Shown here in pieces: positions 8,457-17,503 of a stretch of DNA of 64,000 nt. The translations under genes were made by a program, and so were the position numbers. The stretch's first letter is position 1; the number at the start of each line of letters is the position of its first letter. The notes under the pieces are model-generated. The model was not told the DNA's origin. It saw nothing but the letters and a program-made list of their open reading frames with translations, and made no database searches. This stretch comes from Taibaiella koreensis. GTDB taxonomy: Bacteria; Bacteroidota; Bacteroidia; Chitinophagales; Chitinophagaceae. The stretch spans positions 310,001-374,000 of the forward strand of contig NZ_QVNU01000002.1 in assembly GCF_003545715.1 (NCBI RefSeq), read 5' to 3'.

Positions 8457-8462
8457 ATTTTA

Positions 8463-9086
8463 TCAATACCTGAACTTATACCCCAGCCCGATCTGTATCG
8501 CGCTTAAGCGGTAGCTGGGATCGTTAGTTTTATCCTTCTTATATACGCTACCGAAGAAATAATTATACCGCGCATCTACAAAAAAGCCTTTGTAGATATA
8601 GTAGGTAGCGCCGGCCAATACGCCTACCTGGATGGTTTGCAGATCGTCCAGGTCGCCATGATCCAGGGTCACCTCGCCCACCTTCGTTTTACTGGCCACA
8701 TTAAAGTTAACGGAAGCCCCGGCATTGAAGCTCAGCGACGGAATGGGGAAATACCGGATCATCAGCGGTACGGAGATCTGGGAAAGATTGGTTTTCTGCT
8801 CCACTTTTGCCGGTCCCGACGCGTACGTATTCTTTACGGTGTGATAAGAATAAAGTGCTTCGATCTGCCCTTTGAGCTTGGATCCCGCCGGGCCTGAAAT
8901 TTCCAGCAGGCCACCGGCATAAACACCGGGCCCGAAAGAGCTGGAAGGCTTACCCATGCTAACATTGCTATTAGCTATGCCGATGCGTGAGATATTGGCT
9001 CCGGCTTTAACACCAAACCGCAAAGGAGATTGTGCATAAACCGCCGAAGATGCTGCGAGCAATAAGATGACCGATAACTTTTTCAT
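8463..9086 (-). CDS. Outer-membrane beta-barrel (porin family) protein
   Basis: 207 aa. Signal peptide MKKLSVILLLAASSAVYAQ, then SPLRFGVKAGANISRIG, the typical opening of the Bacteroidota OMP_b-brl_2 family. Glycine/aromatic strands follow (PGVYAGGLLEI, IEALYSYHTV, LSFNAGASVNFNVAS, KGFFVDARYNYFFGSVY) and the protein ends IGLGYKFRY, a canonical final barrel strand with an aromatic last residue. These small barrels lie in the outer membrane and mostly have no known substrate. Monocistronic, with a short AT-rich upstream region. Confidence 0.85.
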   Translation of the reverse strand: MKKLSVILLLAASSAVYAQSPLRFGVKAGANISRIGIANSNVSMGKPSSSFGPGVYAGGLLEISGPAGSKLKGQIEALYSYHTVKNTYASGPAKVEQKTNLSQISVPLMIRYFPIPSLSFNAGASVNFNVASKTKVGEVTLDHGDLDDLQTIQVGVLAGATYYIYKGFFVDARYNYFFGSVYKKDKTNDPSYRLSAIQIGLGYKFRY

Positions 9087-9239
9087 ACAGTATGTGTTGT
9101 TTTATCCACGGCGAATATAGAGCAGTTACAAGCCAGCCTCTGTGTCTTTACCAATTATTTAGGCTTCATCACCAGCCTTTTATTAAAGAAAGGCTAAATT
9201 AAGGGTTGACTCCAGCCCGATGGAAAGCTACAAGCAGCG

Positions 9240-9662
9240 CTAGGCTTGCAGCCGCGTCATTTTATAATGCCATATCCCGGCCTCTTCAAAGCTATCGCCG
9301 CTTTTTACAAATCCGTTCTGCTCGTATACCGGCACTGCATCGACCTGTGCGTGCAGGTAAATATAGGCTGCATCGGCCGGCAGGTCGGCCAGCACTGCCG
9401 AGATCATGGCCGTAGCGATGCCTTTGCCCCTGAAGGCAGGCAATACCGCAAAACGTTCGAGCTTAAAGCCGGCATCGGTGCGGCGCCAACGTGCGGCACC
9501 GGCAGGAATGCCGTTAATGGCGGCAAGAAAATGTACCGCGATATCATCGTTCTCGTGCTCCAGGTCGGAGGGGCATCCCTGCTCCTGTACAAAAACAATA
9601 TCCCTGATGGTCAAGGCCTGCTTTAATGCGGCCTCGTCCGTCACTTTGATTACCTTGATCAT
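9240..9662 (-). CDS. GNAT-family N-acetyltransferase
   Basis: 140 aa, one GNAT domain. The acetyl-CoA-binding motif A is ERFAVLPAFRGKGIATAMISAVL (Q/RxxGxG/A as R-G-K-G-I-A), followed by AYIYLHAQVDAVPVYEQNGFV, which resembles the ElaA-like branch. The N-terminus RDIVFVQEQGCP also fits that branch. Substrate cannot be predicted. It lies 28 bp downstream of metH on the same strand, so the two may be cotranscribed. Confidence 0.85.
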   Translation of the reverse strand: MIKVIKVTDEAALKQALTIRDIVFVQEQGCPSDLEHENDDIAVHFLAAINGIPAGAARWRRTDAGFKLERFAVLPAFRGKGIATAMISAVLADLPADAAYIYLHAQVDAVPVYEQNGFVKSGDSFEEAGIWHYKMTRLQA

Positions 9663-9690
9663 CTGTTATTTTAAAGGCTTTTGAGTGCTT

Positions 9691-12378
9691 TTATTCCATG
9701 TTTGGCTGCAGCCATTTCCGCAATGCTGCTTCCGGCAGACCTTTGCGCGACAAGTAGTCCTGGAACTGATCTTCGCTTATTTTGCCCACTCCGAAATAAA
9801 TGCTTTGCGGATGCGAAAAATACCAGCCGCATACCGATGCGGCCGGATACATGGCCAGGTGCTCGGTGAGCTCAATACCGGTATGCTCCTTCACCTGCAT
9901 CAGTTCAAACAGCTTGTTTTTTTCTGTATGGTCGGGGCAGGCGGGATAGCCCGGCGCAGGGCGTATGCCCTGGTAGGTTTCTTTAATAAGTGCATCCTGG
10001 TTCAATGCCTCGTCTTGCGCATAACCCCAGTACTCCTTGCGTACTTTAAGATGCAGGTACTCTGCAAAGGCCTCCACCAGGCGATCGGCCAGGGCTTGCA
10101 GCAGTATTTTGTTGTAGTCGTCAAGCGCCTCGTTAAACCGTTTGATATGGGGCTCGATACCGGCAATGCTTACTGCAAAGGCACCCATATAATCTTCGGC
10201 TTGCTGCGCAGGCTTTACAAAATCGGCCAGGGAGAAGCTCGGTTGTCCAGCTGCCTTTTTGATCTGCTGGCGCAACATCTCCAGTTGCTCCAGCACGCTG
10301 CCGTCTTCGTTATACAAAGTAATCGTATCGGGCCCTGTAGCCGCAGCCGGCCAGAAGCCGGCTACACCATGCGCCTGCAGCCAGTTATCAGCGATGATCT
10401 TGTCCAGCATCGCATTGGCATCATTGTACAGCCGTGTAGCCTCCTTGCCGGCATGTTCATCGCTGAGAATGGCCGGGAACTTGCCTTTCATTTCCCATGA
10501 AATGAAGAATGGAGTCCAGTCGATATAAGGCCTTATGGCATTCAGGTCTACATTGCGTAGCACTTTAGCGCCGTTAAAGGCGGGCTTCGTGGGTGTAAAG
10601 CTATCCCAGTCGATGGGCATACGGTTGGCCGATGCTTCCGCGTAGCTGATGTATTGCTTTACGGCTCTTTTGCTGTTGAAGTCTTCCCGCAGCTGATCGT
10701 ATTCCGTCTTTAACGTATCCAGGAAAGCGCCCTTGGTCTCTTCGCTCAGCAGCTGGCCGGCAACCGTAACGCTGCGGGAGGCATCCAGCACGTGGATCAC
10801 GCCATGCCCGTAGCCGGGTGCGATCTTTACGGCGGTATGCATGCGCGATGTGGTAGCTCCGCCAATGAGTAAGGGCTGCTTCATACCGCGCCGGTTCATT
10901 TCCGCAGCCACATGCACCATCTCATCGAGCGAAGGCGTGATGAGACCGCTGAGGCCTATGATGTCGGCCTGGTGCTTTTCGGCCTCGTCCAATATTTTAT
11001 CTGCGGGAACCATAACGCCCAGGTCGATGATATCATAGCCGTTACAACCTAAAACGACACCCACGATATTTTTGCCGATATCGTGTACATCGCCCTTAAC
11101 GGTGGCCATCAGTATTTTCGCAGCGCCGCTTTGCCGGGCGTTGGGATTGTCCCGTTTTTCCTGCTCAATGAAGGGCAGCAGGTAAGCCACGCTTTTTTTC
11201 ATTACCCTGGCGCTCTTCACCACCTGCGGCAGGAACATCTTTCCACTGCCAAACAGGTCGCCCACTACATTCATCCCGTCCATCAGCGGCCCTTCGATCA
11301 CCTGGAGCGGCCTGTCGTACCGGAGGCGGGCCTCTTCCGTATCTTCATCGATGTAGTCGGTAATGCCGTTGACCAGCGAATGCTTCAGGCGCTCTTCGAC
11401 CGTGGCCTTACGCCAGGTTTCGTCTTTCACCGTTTCTTTGCCTTTGGCCTTTACGGTTTCGGCGAAAGCGATCAGCGCCTCGGTCGTTTCATTATGCTCA
11501 TTGTTGCGGTTGAGCAGCACATCTTCGCACAGCTGCCGTAGCCGTGGCTCTATCTCATCGTAAACGACCAGTTGCCCGGCGTTTACAATGCCCATATCCA
11601 TGCCTGCTTTAATGGCGTAGTAAAGGAATACGCTGTGTATCGCTTCCCTTACGTGGTCGTTGCCGCGAAAGGAAAAGGAAACATTGCTCACACCACCGCT
11701 GATCTTGGCCAGGGGCATCAGACGCTTGATCTCACGGGTAGCCTCGATAAAGTCGACCGCATAATTATTATGCTCTTCAATACCGGTAGCTACTGCAAAT
11801 ATATTGGGATCAAAAATGATGTCCTGGGGAGGAAAGCCTACTTGTTTTGTAAGTATCTTATATGCCCGGTGACAGATCTCTACCTTCCTGTCTTTGGTAT
11901 CGGCCTGCCCTACCTCGTCGAAGGCCATGACGATAACGGCGGCGCCGAAGGCTTTGCAGATGCGGGCTTCTTTAATAAATTTTGCCTCTCCTTCTTTCAT
12001 GGAGATGGAGTTGACGATACACTTGCCCTGGATACATTTGAGGCCGGCCTCTATGATCTCAAATTTGGAGGAGTCGAGCATGATAGGGATACGGGCAATA
12101 TCCGGCTCGCTCTGCACCAGGTTGACGAAGGTGGTCATGGCTTTTACACCATCCAGCAGCGCATCGTCCATGTTGATATCCAGCACCTGGGCGCCGCTCT
12201 CCACCTGCTGGCGGGCTACACTGAGGGCCTCCTCGTATTGCTCCTCGCGAATGAGGCGGGCAAATTTCTTGGAGCCGGTCACATTGGTGCGCTCTCCTAC
12301 ATTGATAAAATTGGTCTCGGGCCTTACTACAAGGGGTTCCAGGCCACTGAGGCGCAGGAAAGGCTTAATCGTGCTCAT
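9691..12378 (-). CDS. metH: Cobalamin-dependent methionine synthase, form without the homocysteine-binding domain
   Basis: 895 aa from the ATG at 12378 (further in-frame codons upstream lack MetH similarity). Domains in order: pterin/methyl-THF binding from about residue 20 ([14 protein letters not shown]); cobalamin cap and B12-binding with D430-x-H432-x-x-G435 ([12 protein letters not shown]), His432 being the lower cobalt ligand; and C-terminal AdoMet activation domain with [12 protein letters not shown] from residue 806. The N-terminal homocysteine S-methyltransferase domain (about 330 residues in E. coli MetH) is absent. Such split MetH occurs in Bacteroidota, with the Hcy domain encoded as a separate protein; I see no such gene in the window. 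metF at 6208 supplies the methyl-THF. Confidence 0.93.
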   Translation of the reverse strand: MSTIKPFLRLSGLEPLVVRPETNFINVGERTNVTGSKKFARLIREEQYEEALSVARQQVESGAQVLDINMDDALLDGVKAMTTFVNLVQSEPDIARIPIMLDSSKFEIIEAGLKCIQGKCIVNSISMKEGEAKFIKEARICKAFGAAVIVMAFDEVGQADTKDRKVEICHRAYKILTKQVGFPPQDIIFDPNIFAVATGIEEHNNYAVDFIEATREIKRLMPLAKISGGVSNVSFSFRGNDHVREAIHSVFLYYAIKAGMDMGIVNAGQLVVYDEIEPRLRQLCEDVLLNRNNEHNETTEALIAFAETVKAKGKETVKDETWRKATVEERLKHSLVNGITDYIDEDTEEARLRYDRPLQVIEGPLMDGMNVVGDLFGSGKMFLPQVVKSARVMKKSVAYLLPFIEQEKRDNPNARQSGAAKILMATVKGDVHDIGKNIVGVVLGCNGYDIIDLGVMVPADKILDEAEKHQADIIGLSGLITPSLDEMVHVAAEMNRRGMKQPLLIGGATTSRMHTAVKIAPGYGHGVIHVLDASRSVTVAGQLLSEETKGAFLDTLKTEYDQLREDFNSKRAVKQYISYAEASANRMPIDWDSFTPTKPAFNGAKVLRNVDLNAIRPYIDWTPFFISWEMKGKFPAILSDEHAGKEATRLYNDANAMLDKIIADNWLQAHGVAGFWPAAATGPDTITLYNEDGSVLEQLEMLRQQIKKAAGQPSFSLADFVKPAQQAEDYMGAFAVSIAGIEPHIKRFNEALDDYNKILLQALADRLVEAFAEYLHLKVRKEYWGYAQDEALNQDALIKETYQGIRPAPGYPACPDHTEKNKLFELMQVKEHTGIELTEHLAMYPAASVCGWYFSHPQSIYFGVGKISEDQFQDYLSRKGLPEAALRKWLQPNME

Positions 12379-12453
12379 TAAATACTTTGTTGTATAGTTA
12401 GATACCTGTTGTATCTCGTCGTTGCAAAATTTCTGCTTCACGGAGAAGCGCTG

Positions 12454-12461
12454 CAAATTTA
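12454..12461 (-). promoter_or_regulatory. Predicted -7 element of metH
   Basis: On the minus strand TAAATTTG, 75 nt before the metH ATG. The 96-nt gap to the next gene is too short for a cobalamin riboswitch. Confidence 0.5.
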
Positions 12462-12474
12462 ATGAATTCGGGCC

Positions 12475-12825
12475 TTATTCCTTGTCGCTCCATACCGCCA
12501 GCACATTACCGTCGGGATCGGCAAAGTGAAAGCGCCGGCCGCCGGGGAAGGCAAATATGTCTTCGGTTATCGTTCCGCCGCTGGTTTTAACCTTTTCCCG
12601 CGCTTCCTCCAGAGCCGTTGTATATAAGATCACCAAGGGGCTACCTCCTGGTGCATGCTGCTCATTATGGGAAAACCCGCCATCCAGCTTACCGTCATTA
12701 AAGGCTACATAGTCTGGCCCATAGTCAGTAAAGGTCCAGCCAAAGGCTGCATGGTAAAAAGCCTTGATCTCAGGTATACGCCGGCAGCTGAATTCGATAT
12801 AGTTGATGGAAAGCATTGCGCTCAT
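12475..12825 (-). CDS. VOC-family (glyoxalase/bleomycin-resistance-like) protein
   Basis: 116 aa, one vicinal-oxygen-chelate module pair. The N-terminus INYIEFSCRRIPEIKAFYHAAFGWTFTDYG and the C-terminus GGRRFHFADPDGNVLAVWSD are family signatures; the latter holds the metal-binding region. Members include metal-dependent dioxygenases, glyoxalases and binding proteins, and nothing here identifies the substrate. Last gene of the operon 14663-12475, 23 nt after the ATP-grasp gene. Confidence 0.85.
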   Translation of the reverse strand: MSAMLSINYIEFSCRRIPEIKAFYHAAFGWTFTDYGPDYVAFNDGKLDGGFSHNEQHAPGGSPLVILYTTALEEAREKVKTSGGTITEDIFAFPGGRRFHFADPDGNVLAVWSDKE

Positions 12826-12848
12826 AAAAATCAGGATTAATGGTTTTG

Positions 12849-13979
12849 TCAGACAATAAGGTGGGGAATGAATCGACTGGTATTATTGGTGATCAGGCCA
12901 TTACTTTCCCGGATACCCATACCGGCCGGTTGCTGCCCGATAACCCAACTGCCAATCACAGGGTAATGGCCCTCAAATGCCGGCAATTCGTACAGGTCCT
13001 GGTAGACATACCCTTCAGCGCCATATTCACCACCGGTTTGTTGTAGCGGGAGTCCCTGTTTTACCAGCATGATATTGGCGCCTTCGCGCGACAGGATTGG
13101 CTTGCGGGCGTAGCTAACCAGGTCGCCCTGGTCAAAATAAGCCTTCAGGAGGTAAGGATGATCGGGGTATAGGTGCCAGAGTATGGGCAATATCGCCTTA
13201 TTGGACAAGATCATGCGCCAGGCCGGCTCTATCCACAATGCTTTGTTACGATCTTCCGGTATCCTTTTACCAAAGGCATCCTGCACGATCCACTCCCAGG
13301 GATACAGCTTGAAGAGGTTCTTTATATCTTCCTCTTCCATATCGGCAAATACCTTACGTTCCTCATCCCAGCCGATATCGTCGATGAATACCAGCTGGGT
13401 ATCGATCCCCGCCTGTATAGCGCAATCGCGCAGGTATTCGGTCGTTGTAAGATCTTCCAAACTCCTTTTGACACAGGAGAAATGCAGCTTCCCCGGCAGC
13501 AGATACTGCTTCAGGTAGCCCCAGTAGTCAACAAGCTTTTCGTGGATGCTGTTGAACTGATCCTTGCCCTTGTCGAAGTCCTGCAACCAATACCATTGCA
13601 CAATGCCTGCTTCGTAAAGACTGGTAGGGGTATCGGCATTGAATTCCAGGAGCTTGATCTCACCATTGTTATAAGCCAGGTCAAACCGGCCATAGATCGA
13701 GGGATGATCTTCGTTCCAGGAGCGCTCTATCTCCGGCACAAACCAATCTGGTATATGAAACCTGGCGTATTGCCGGGTATCGATAACGAACTGCACGGCA
13801 TTAAGACACATATCCCAGAGGTCGGCCGTGGCCGTTTCCAGTTTCAATATTTCCGCCAGGGAGAAGCTGTAATAAGCACTCTCGTCCCAATAAGGCACAT
13901 TGGTAGAATGAAAGCCGAAACCCAGTTGTTCCACCGCTTTTTCCCAATTGTGCCGGGGGCTGATCCGGTTTCTTTGCAT
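12849..13979 (-). CDS. Glutathionylspermidine synthase-like ATP-grasp protein (YgiC/YjfC type)
   Basis: 376 aa, the length of the stand-alone GSP_synth (PF03738) proteins such as E. coli YgiC and YjfC, without the N-terminal amidase of true Gsp. Visible signatures: WDESAYYSFSLAEI, LEFNADTPTSLYEAGIVQWYW (the N-A-D-T-P-T nucleotide/Mg motif), then ILSREGANIMLVKQG and VIGSWVIGQQPAGMGIRES, typical C-terminal ATP-grasp segments. The domain forms an amide bond using ATP. The substrate of YgiC-type enzymes is not known to me. Its upstream neighbour is a lipoprotein with an RGGFG motif, the same pairing as ygiB-ygiC in enterobacteria, hinting that the lipoprotein may be the partner. Confidence 0.88.
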   Translation of the reverse strand: MQRNRISPRHNWEKAVEQLGFGFHSTNVPYWDESAYYSFSLAEILKLETATADLWDMCLNAVQFVIDTRQYARFHIPDWFVPEIERSWNEDHPSIYGRFDLAYNNGEIKLLEFNADTPTSLYEAGIVQWYWLQDFDKGKDQFNSIHEKLVDYWGYLKQYLLPGKLHFSCVKRSLEDLTTTEYLRDCAIQAGIDTQLVFIDDIGWDEERKVFADMEEEDIKNLFKLYPWEWIVQDAFGKRIPEDRNKALWIEPAWRMILSNKAILPILWHLYPDHPYLLKAYFDQGDLVSYARKPILSREGANIMLVKQGLPLQQTGGEYGAEGYVYQDLYELPAFEGHYPVIGSWVIGQQPAGMGIRESNGLITNNTSRFIPHLIV

Positions 13980-13999
13980 AGTCGATTATGTTTAAGCAG

Positions 14000-14344
14000 T
14001 CAGGAAACAGAGGAGCCGCCTCTGCCGAAGCCGCCGCGCACGATGGCGCTTTTGGTGCTATTGGTACCCGTATTGGACCTGGTGTGCAGGCCGCCGCTAT
14101 AATAGCCGGCATGGTCGTAGCGTCCGTTATTGTATCGCCCGTAAGGCCTGAAGGCGTAGTACCACAACAGCGCCCCAGCCACACCCGAGTGATAATGTGT
14201 ACGGGTGTACGAAGCCGTGGTATCGGATCGCATATATACTTTTTTTTGGTCCCAGCTGCCGCTGGCGCCGCTTTGCTGCTCTTTATGACAGGAGGCTAAG
14301 GCCGATGTAATGAGCACCAGGGTGATCGTTTTGCTTTTTTTCAT
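14000..14344 (-). CDS. Small lipoprotein with C-terminal RGGFG motif, YgiB-like
   Basis: 114 aa. Lipobox LASC at residues 16-19 predicts an N-terminally lipidated protein. The body is rich in Tyr, Gly, Ser and Asn with low complexity (GRYNNGRYDHAGYYSGG) and ends SAIVRGGFGRGGSSVS. The RGGFG motif also occurs near the C-terminus of E. coli YgiB (DUF1190), whose gene is next to ygiC. Here it lies 20 nt upstream of the YgiC-like gene and 4 nt downstream of another lipoprotein gene. The homology to YgiB rests on the motif, lipobox and gene order, so it is an inference. Confidence 0.7.
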   Translation of the reverse strand: MKKSKTITLVLITSALASCHKEQQSGASGSWDQKKVYMRSDTTASYTRTHYHSGVAGALLWYYAFRPYGRYNNGRYDHAGYYSGGLHTRSNTGTNSTKSAIVRGGFGRGGSSVS

Positions 14345-14348
14345 CGCC

Positions 14349-14663
14349 TTATTTTACTGTAATGTAAATTTCGTAATCTTTCTTTTTCTCCTTAGGACCC
14401 GAAGTGTTTGCCTCATCGTTAGTTACCGGCTCGGTACCCAGCGACTTCAGTGTGTCGGTGGTCACAAAGGTTTTGGCGACAGCCCCTTTTAACCATACTT
14501 TATGCGTGGTTGTCAGCAGATCGACACTATCGGCGTGGGTAACGCTGATAACGGTTTCAATCGACCCGTCTTTATTGGGCTGTTCAACGACGTCTTCGTT
14601 GTCGTCTTTACCACAGCTGCTCAGTAACAGCACAGCGGCCGGCAGATAGAATATTTTTTTCAT
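14349..14663 (-). CDS. Small lipoprotein of unknown function
   Basis: 104 aa. Signal peptide and lipobox LLSSCGKDD (Cys16) followed by an acidic stretch. The acidic residues at +2 to +4 after the Cys could act as the surface-export signal described for some Bacteroidota lipoproteins. The mature part is Thr/Lys/Asp-rich with an ETVISVTHADSVDLLTTTHKVWLKG segment and no recognised domain. First gene of the four-gene operon with the RGGFG lipoprotein, the ATP-grasp enzyme and the VOC protein. Confidence 0.65.
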   Translation of the reverse strand: MKKIFYLPAAVLLLSSCGKDDNEDVVEQPNKDGSIETVISVTHADSVDLLTTTHKVWLKGAVAKTFVTTDTLKSLGTEPVTNDEANTSGPKEKKKDYEIYITVK

Positions 14664-14744
14664 GAGGGATTATGGCAATAAGCAATTTTTAAAAAGGAGA
14701 GATGTTCGCGGTATGATACAGCGATCGCAAGGTCAGCATTTGTT

Positions 14745-15740
14745 TTACGTCGTTATCCAACGTTGCGCCACGATGTACTCGGCAATCTGCACCGCATTGG
14801 TAGCCGCACCCTTACGCAGGTTGTCGGCAACGATCCAGCAATTCAGCGCACGGTCGCGGGAGAGGTCGCGGCGCAGGCGGCCGACAAATACCTCGTCCTT
14901 ACCTGCCGCCAATACCGGCATGGGATACACATTGTTTTTTGGGTCGTCCATAACCACGATACCCGGCGCGCTCTCCAGCAGCCGGCGCAGTTCGTCGAGG
15001 TCGTAGTCCTGCTCAAATTCAATGTTCACACTTTCGCTGTGACCGCCCACTACAGGCACCCTTACCGTGGTGGCCGATACGCGTATGCTATGGTCGCCCA
15101 TGATCTTCTGGGTTTCCTGTATCATCTTCATTTCTTCTTTGCTGTAACCATTGTCCTGGAAGACATCGATATGCGGCAGTACATTCAAATCGATCTGGTG
15201 CGGGTACAAGGGTTTATGCGTTGTCTTTTCGCGTTCCGACATCAGGTGATCCACACCTTTCTGCCCGCTGCCGCTCACGCTTTGGTAAGTGCTCACCACA
15301 ACACGGTTGATCTTATATTTATCATGGAGTGGCTTCAGCACCACTACCATTTGTATCGTAGAGCAATTGGGGTTGGCGATCACACGATCTTCTTTGCTCA
15401 GGGCCGAAGCATTGACCTCTGGCACCACCAGCTTCTTATCGGGATGCATGCGCCATGCCGAGGAGTTATCGATCACATAGGTACCCACAGCTGCAAAGGC
15501 TTCGGCCCATTCCAGCGACGTAGCACCGCCCGCAGAGAACAGGGCGATATCGGGCCGCATGGCAACGGCTTCCTGCAGCGTAACCACCGTGTATTCCTTA
15601 CCCTTGAACAAGACCTTCTTACCCTTCGATCGTTCAGAGGCTACAGGGATCAGCTCCGTTACCGGAAAATTTCTTTCTTCAAGGGTGTGCAACATAGTGC
15701 TGCCCACGAGGCCGGTCGCACCGACTACTGCTACTTTCAT
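14745..15740 (-). CDS. asd: Aspartate-semialdehyde dehydrogenase
   Basis: 331 aa from the ATG at 15740. Converts aspartyl-phosphate to aspartate semialdehyde, the branch point to lysine/diaminopimelate, threonine and methionine. NADP-binding GATGLVG at residues 8-14; catalytic Cys126 in NPNCSTIQMV; then SGSGQKGVDHL and VRVPVVGGHSESVNIEF, all family hallmarks. The last reading-frame extension (5 codons upstream) is not needed. It is monocistronic. Together with metF and metH it supports methionine and diaminopimelate supply. Confidence 0.95.
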   Translation of the reverse strand: MKVAVVGATGLVGSTMLHTLEERNFPVTELIPVASERSKGKKVLFKGKEYTVVTLQEAVAMRPDIALFSAGGATSLEWAEAFAAVGTYVIDNSSAWRMHPDKKLVVPEVNASALSKEDRVIANPNCSTIQMVVVLKPLHDKYKINRVVVSTYQSVSGSGQKGVDHLMSEREKTTHKPLYPHQIDLNVLPHIDVFQDNGYSKEEMKMIQETQKIMGDHSIRVSATTVRVPVVGGHSESVNIEFEQDYDLDELRRLLESAPGIVVMDDPKNNVYPMPVLAAGKDEVFVGRLRRDLSRDRALNCWIVADNLRKGAATNAVQIAEYIVAQRWITT

Positions 15741-15883
15741 AATGGGTTGAAACAATTTTTGGCGGTCATATATGCCGCATGATACGAATGCTTACGATTT
15801 AAAAAAAGCCTTATGCACAGGGCTAAGGCTAGGCCCTAAAATTAGGACAAATTCGGGTAATGCCTTTGTAAATTTATCTTATT

Positions 15884-15911
15884 AAAAAGAGCCGCCCGCA
15901 GGCAGCTCTTT
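15884..15911 (-). terminator. Terminator of glmM
   Basis: On the minus strand an AAAGAGC...GCTCTTT stem with a further GCC/GGC pairing and a 4-nt loop, ending in five T; 21 nt after the glmM stop. Confidence 0.75.
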
Positions 15912-15931
15912 ACATTTCAGATACCGGTAAG

Positions 15932-17320
15932 CTATCGCTCCTGCATGATCTCCCGGATATCGGTCATGATACGTTTCGCAATATTGCTGGCCGTAGTCTC
16001 CGTATTGCTTTCGGAATAGATGCGGATGATCGGCTCTGTATTGGATGTGCGCAAATGCACCCAATCGGTATCAAATTCGATCTTAAGGCCGTCTTCCGTA
16101 TTGATAGGCTGCTTGCTGTAGCGGCCTTTTATCTTTTCAAAAAGACCTTTCACATCGATGGTCTCGTCCAGCTCAATCTTGTTCTTGGAAATGAAATAAT
16201 CGGGGTATGTCCTGCGCAGCGCGCCAATACCTTTGCCCGATTTTGCCAGGTGCGTGAGAAAAAGCGCAATACCCACCAGCGCGTCGCGGCCGTAATGCAG
16301 CTGCGGATCAATAATGCCGCCATTGCCTTCGCCACCGATCACGGCGTTGACCTCTTTCATCTTCTTCACCACATTCACTTCGCCTACAGCGCTGCCGAAG
16401 TATTGTCCGCCATGCTTTTCCGTAACATCGCGCAGGGCGCGGGTGGAGGAAAGGTTGGACACCGTATTACCTTTGTTATGCGTCAGGATATAGTCGGCCA
16501 CGGCAACCAGGGTGTATTCTTCCCCGAAGGGCGTACCATCTTCGCATACAAAGCAAAGGCGGTCGACATCGGGATCGACGGCTATGCCCAGGTCGGCATT
16601 TTTCCTGGATACTTCATTGCACAGCTCACGCAGATTCTCGGGCAAGGGCTCGGGATTATGGGCAAAATTGCCGCTCACCTCGGCGTTCAGCACACTTACT
16701 TGTTCTACACCCAGCGCCGCCAGCAAGGCTGGTACATAAGTAGCGCCTGTAGAGTTGACCGCATCGACAATAATTTTATAGTTTTTGGCACGGATGGCTT
16801 CGGCATCGACAAGGGGATGCGCCAGAATGGCGTCGATATGCTTCTGCATAAATGATCCGTCTTCGGTGATGGTGCCCAGCTTGTTGATCTCGGCAAAGCG
16901 AATTGCCTCCTGCTCGGCCCGCTCCAGTACCATAGCGCCCAGTTCGGCGCTTATAAATTCTCCTTCGTAGTTCAGCAGCTTGAGGGCATTCCACTCCTTG
17001 GGATTATGGCTGGCGGTAAGAATAATACCCCCCGCAGCTCCGGCCATGGTCACTGCCATTTCAACGGTAGGCGTGGTGCTCAGCCCGAGATCGATCACCT
17101 CGAAGCCCAGGCCTTGCAAGGTGGCGGTAACCAGGCTGCGTACCATCGCGCCCGAAATGCGGCCATCGCGGCCGATCACGATCTTTTTACCTTTCTCCTG
17201 CTCCAGGATGAGCGCACCGTAAGCAGCAGTGAACTTTACAACGTCTATAGGCGTCAATCCCTGACCAGGTTGTCCGCCGATGGTACCCCGTATACCGGAG
17301 ATCGATTTAATTAATGCCAT
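15932..17320 (-). CDS. glmM: Phosphoglucosamine mutase
   Basis: 462 aa alpha-D-phosphohexomutase. GlmM turns glucosamine-6-P into glucosamine-1-P, the precursor of UDP-GlcNAc for peptidoglycan and lipid A. The phosphoserine loop is LTASHNPKEW with Ser104; the metal-binding loop is DPDVDRL; the sugar-specificity loop is GGEGNGG; and the C-terminal phosphate loop is RTSNTEPIIRIYSES. The opening SISGIRGTIGG is the Bacteroidota version of the FGTxGIRG start. A phosphomannomutase role cannot be excluded from sequence alone. Monocistronic with its own terminator; a -7-like TAATTTCG lies at 17342-17349 on the minus strand. Confidence 0.9.
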   Translation of the reverse strand: MALIKSISGIRGTIGGQPGQGLTPIDVVKFTAAYGALILEQEKGKKIVIGRDGRISGAMVRSLVTATLQGLGFEVIDLGLSTTPTVEMAVTMAGAAGGIILTASHNPKEWNALKLLNYEGEFISAELGAMVLERAEQEAIRFAEINKLGTITEDGSFMQKHIDAILAHPLVDAEAIRAKNYKIIVDAVNSTGATYVPALLAALGVEQVSVLNAEVSGNFAHNPEPLPENLRELCNEVSRKNADLGIAVDPDVDRLCFVCEDGTPFGEEYTLVAVADYILTHNKGNTVSNLSSTRALRDVTEKHGGQYFGSAVGEVNVVKKMKEVNAVIGGEGNGGIIDPQLHYGRDALVGIALFLTHLAKSGKGIGALRRTYPDYFISKNKIELDETIDVKGLFEKIKGRYSKQPINTEDGLKIEFDTDWVHLRTSNTEPIIRIYSESNTETTASNIAKRIMTDIREIMQER

Positions 17321-17476
17321 CAGTTAATCATTTATGCGCAGCGAAATTAATCGAATTTCGGACTTAAGTGTATATATTAAATGTGAATTTATCCGGTATA
17401 TACCTTCAACGGGCGGCGGAAGGCCGTCTGCAGGTAGTTTCCGGCTATAGGTACTGCCGGAAACAGGTTCTTTGCT

Positions 17477-17484
17477 TAACTTTG
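17477..17484 (+). promoter_or_regulatory. Predicted -7 element of the methyltransferase gene
   Basis: TAACTTTG fits TAnnTTTG; 19 nt before the ATG at 17504. Confidence 0.5.
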
Positions 17485-17503
17485 CCTGCTTTTGAAAAAT
17501 TTT

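Noticed and set aside
12379-12474. Possible cobalamin riboswitch ahead of metH
   Set aside because: Only 96 nt to the next gene and no B12-box pattern.
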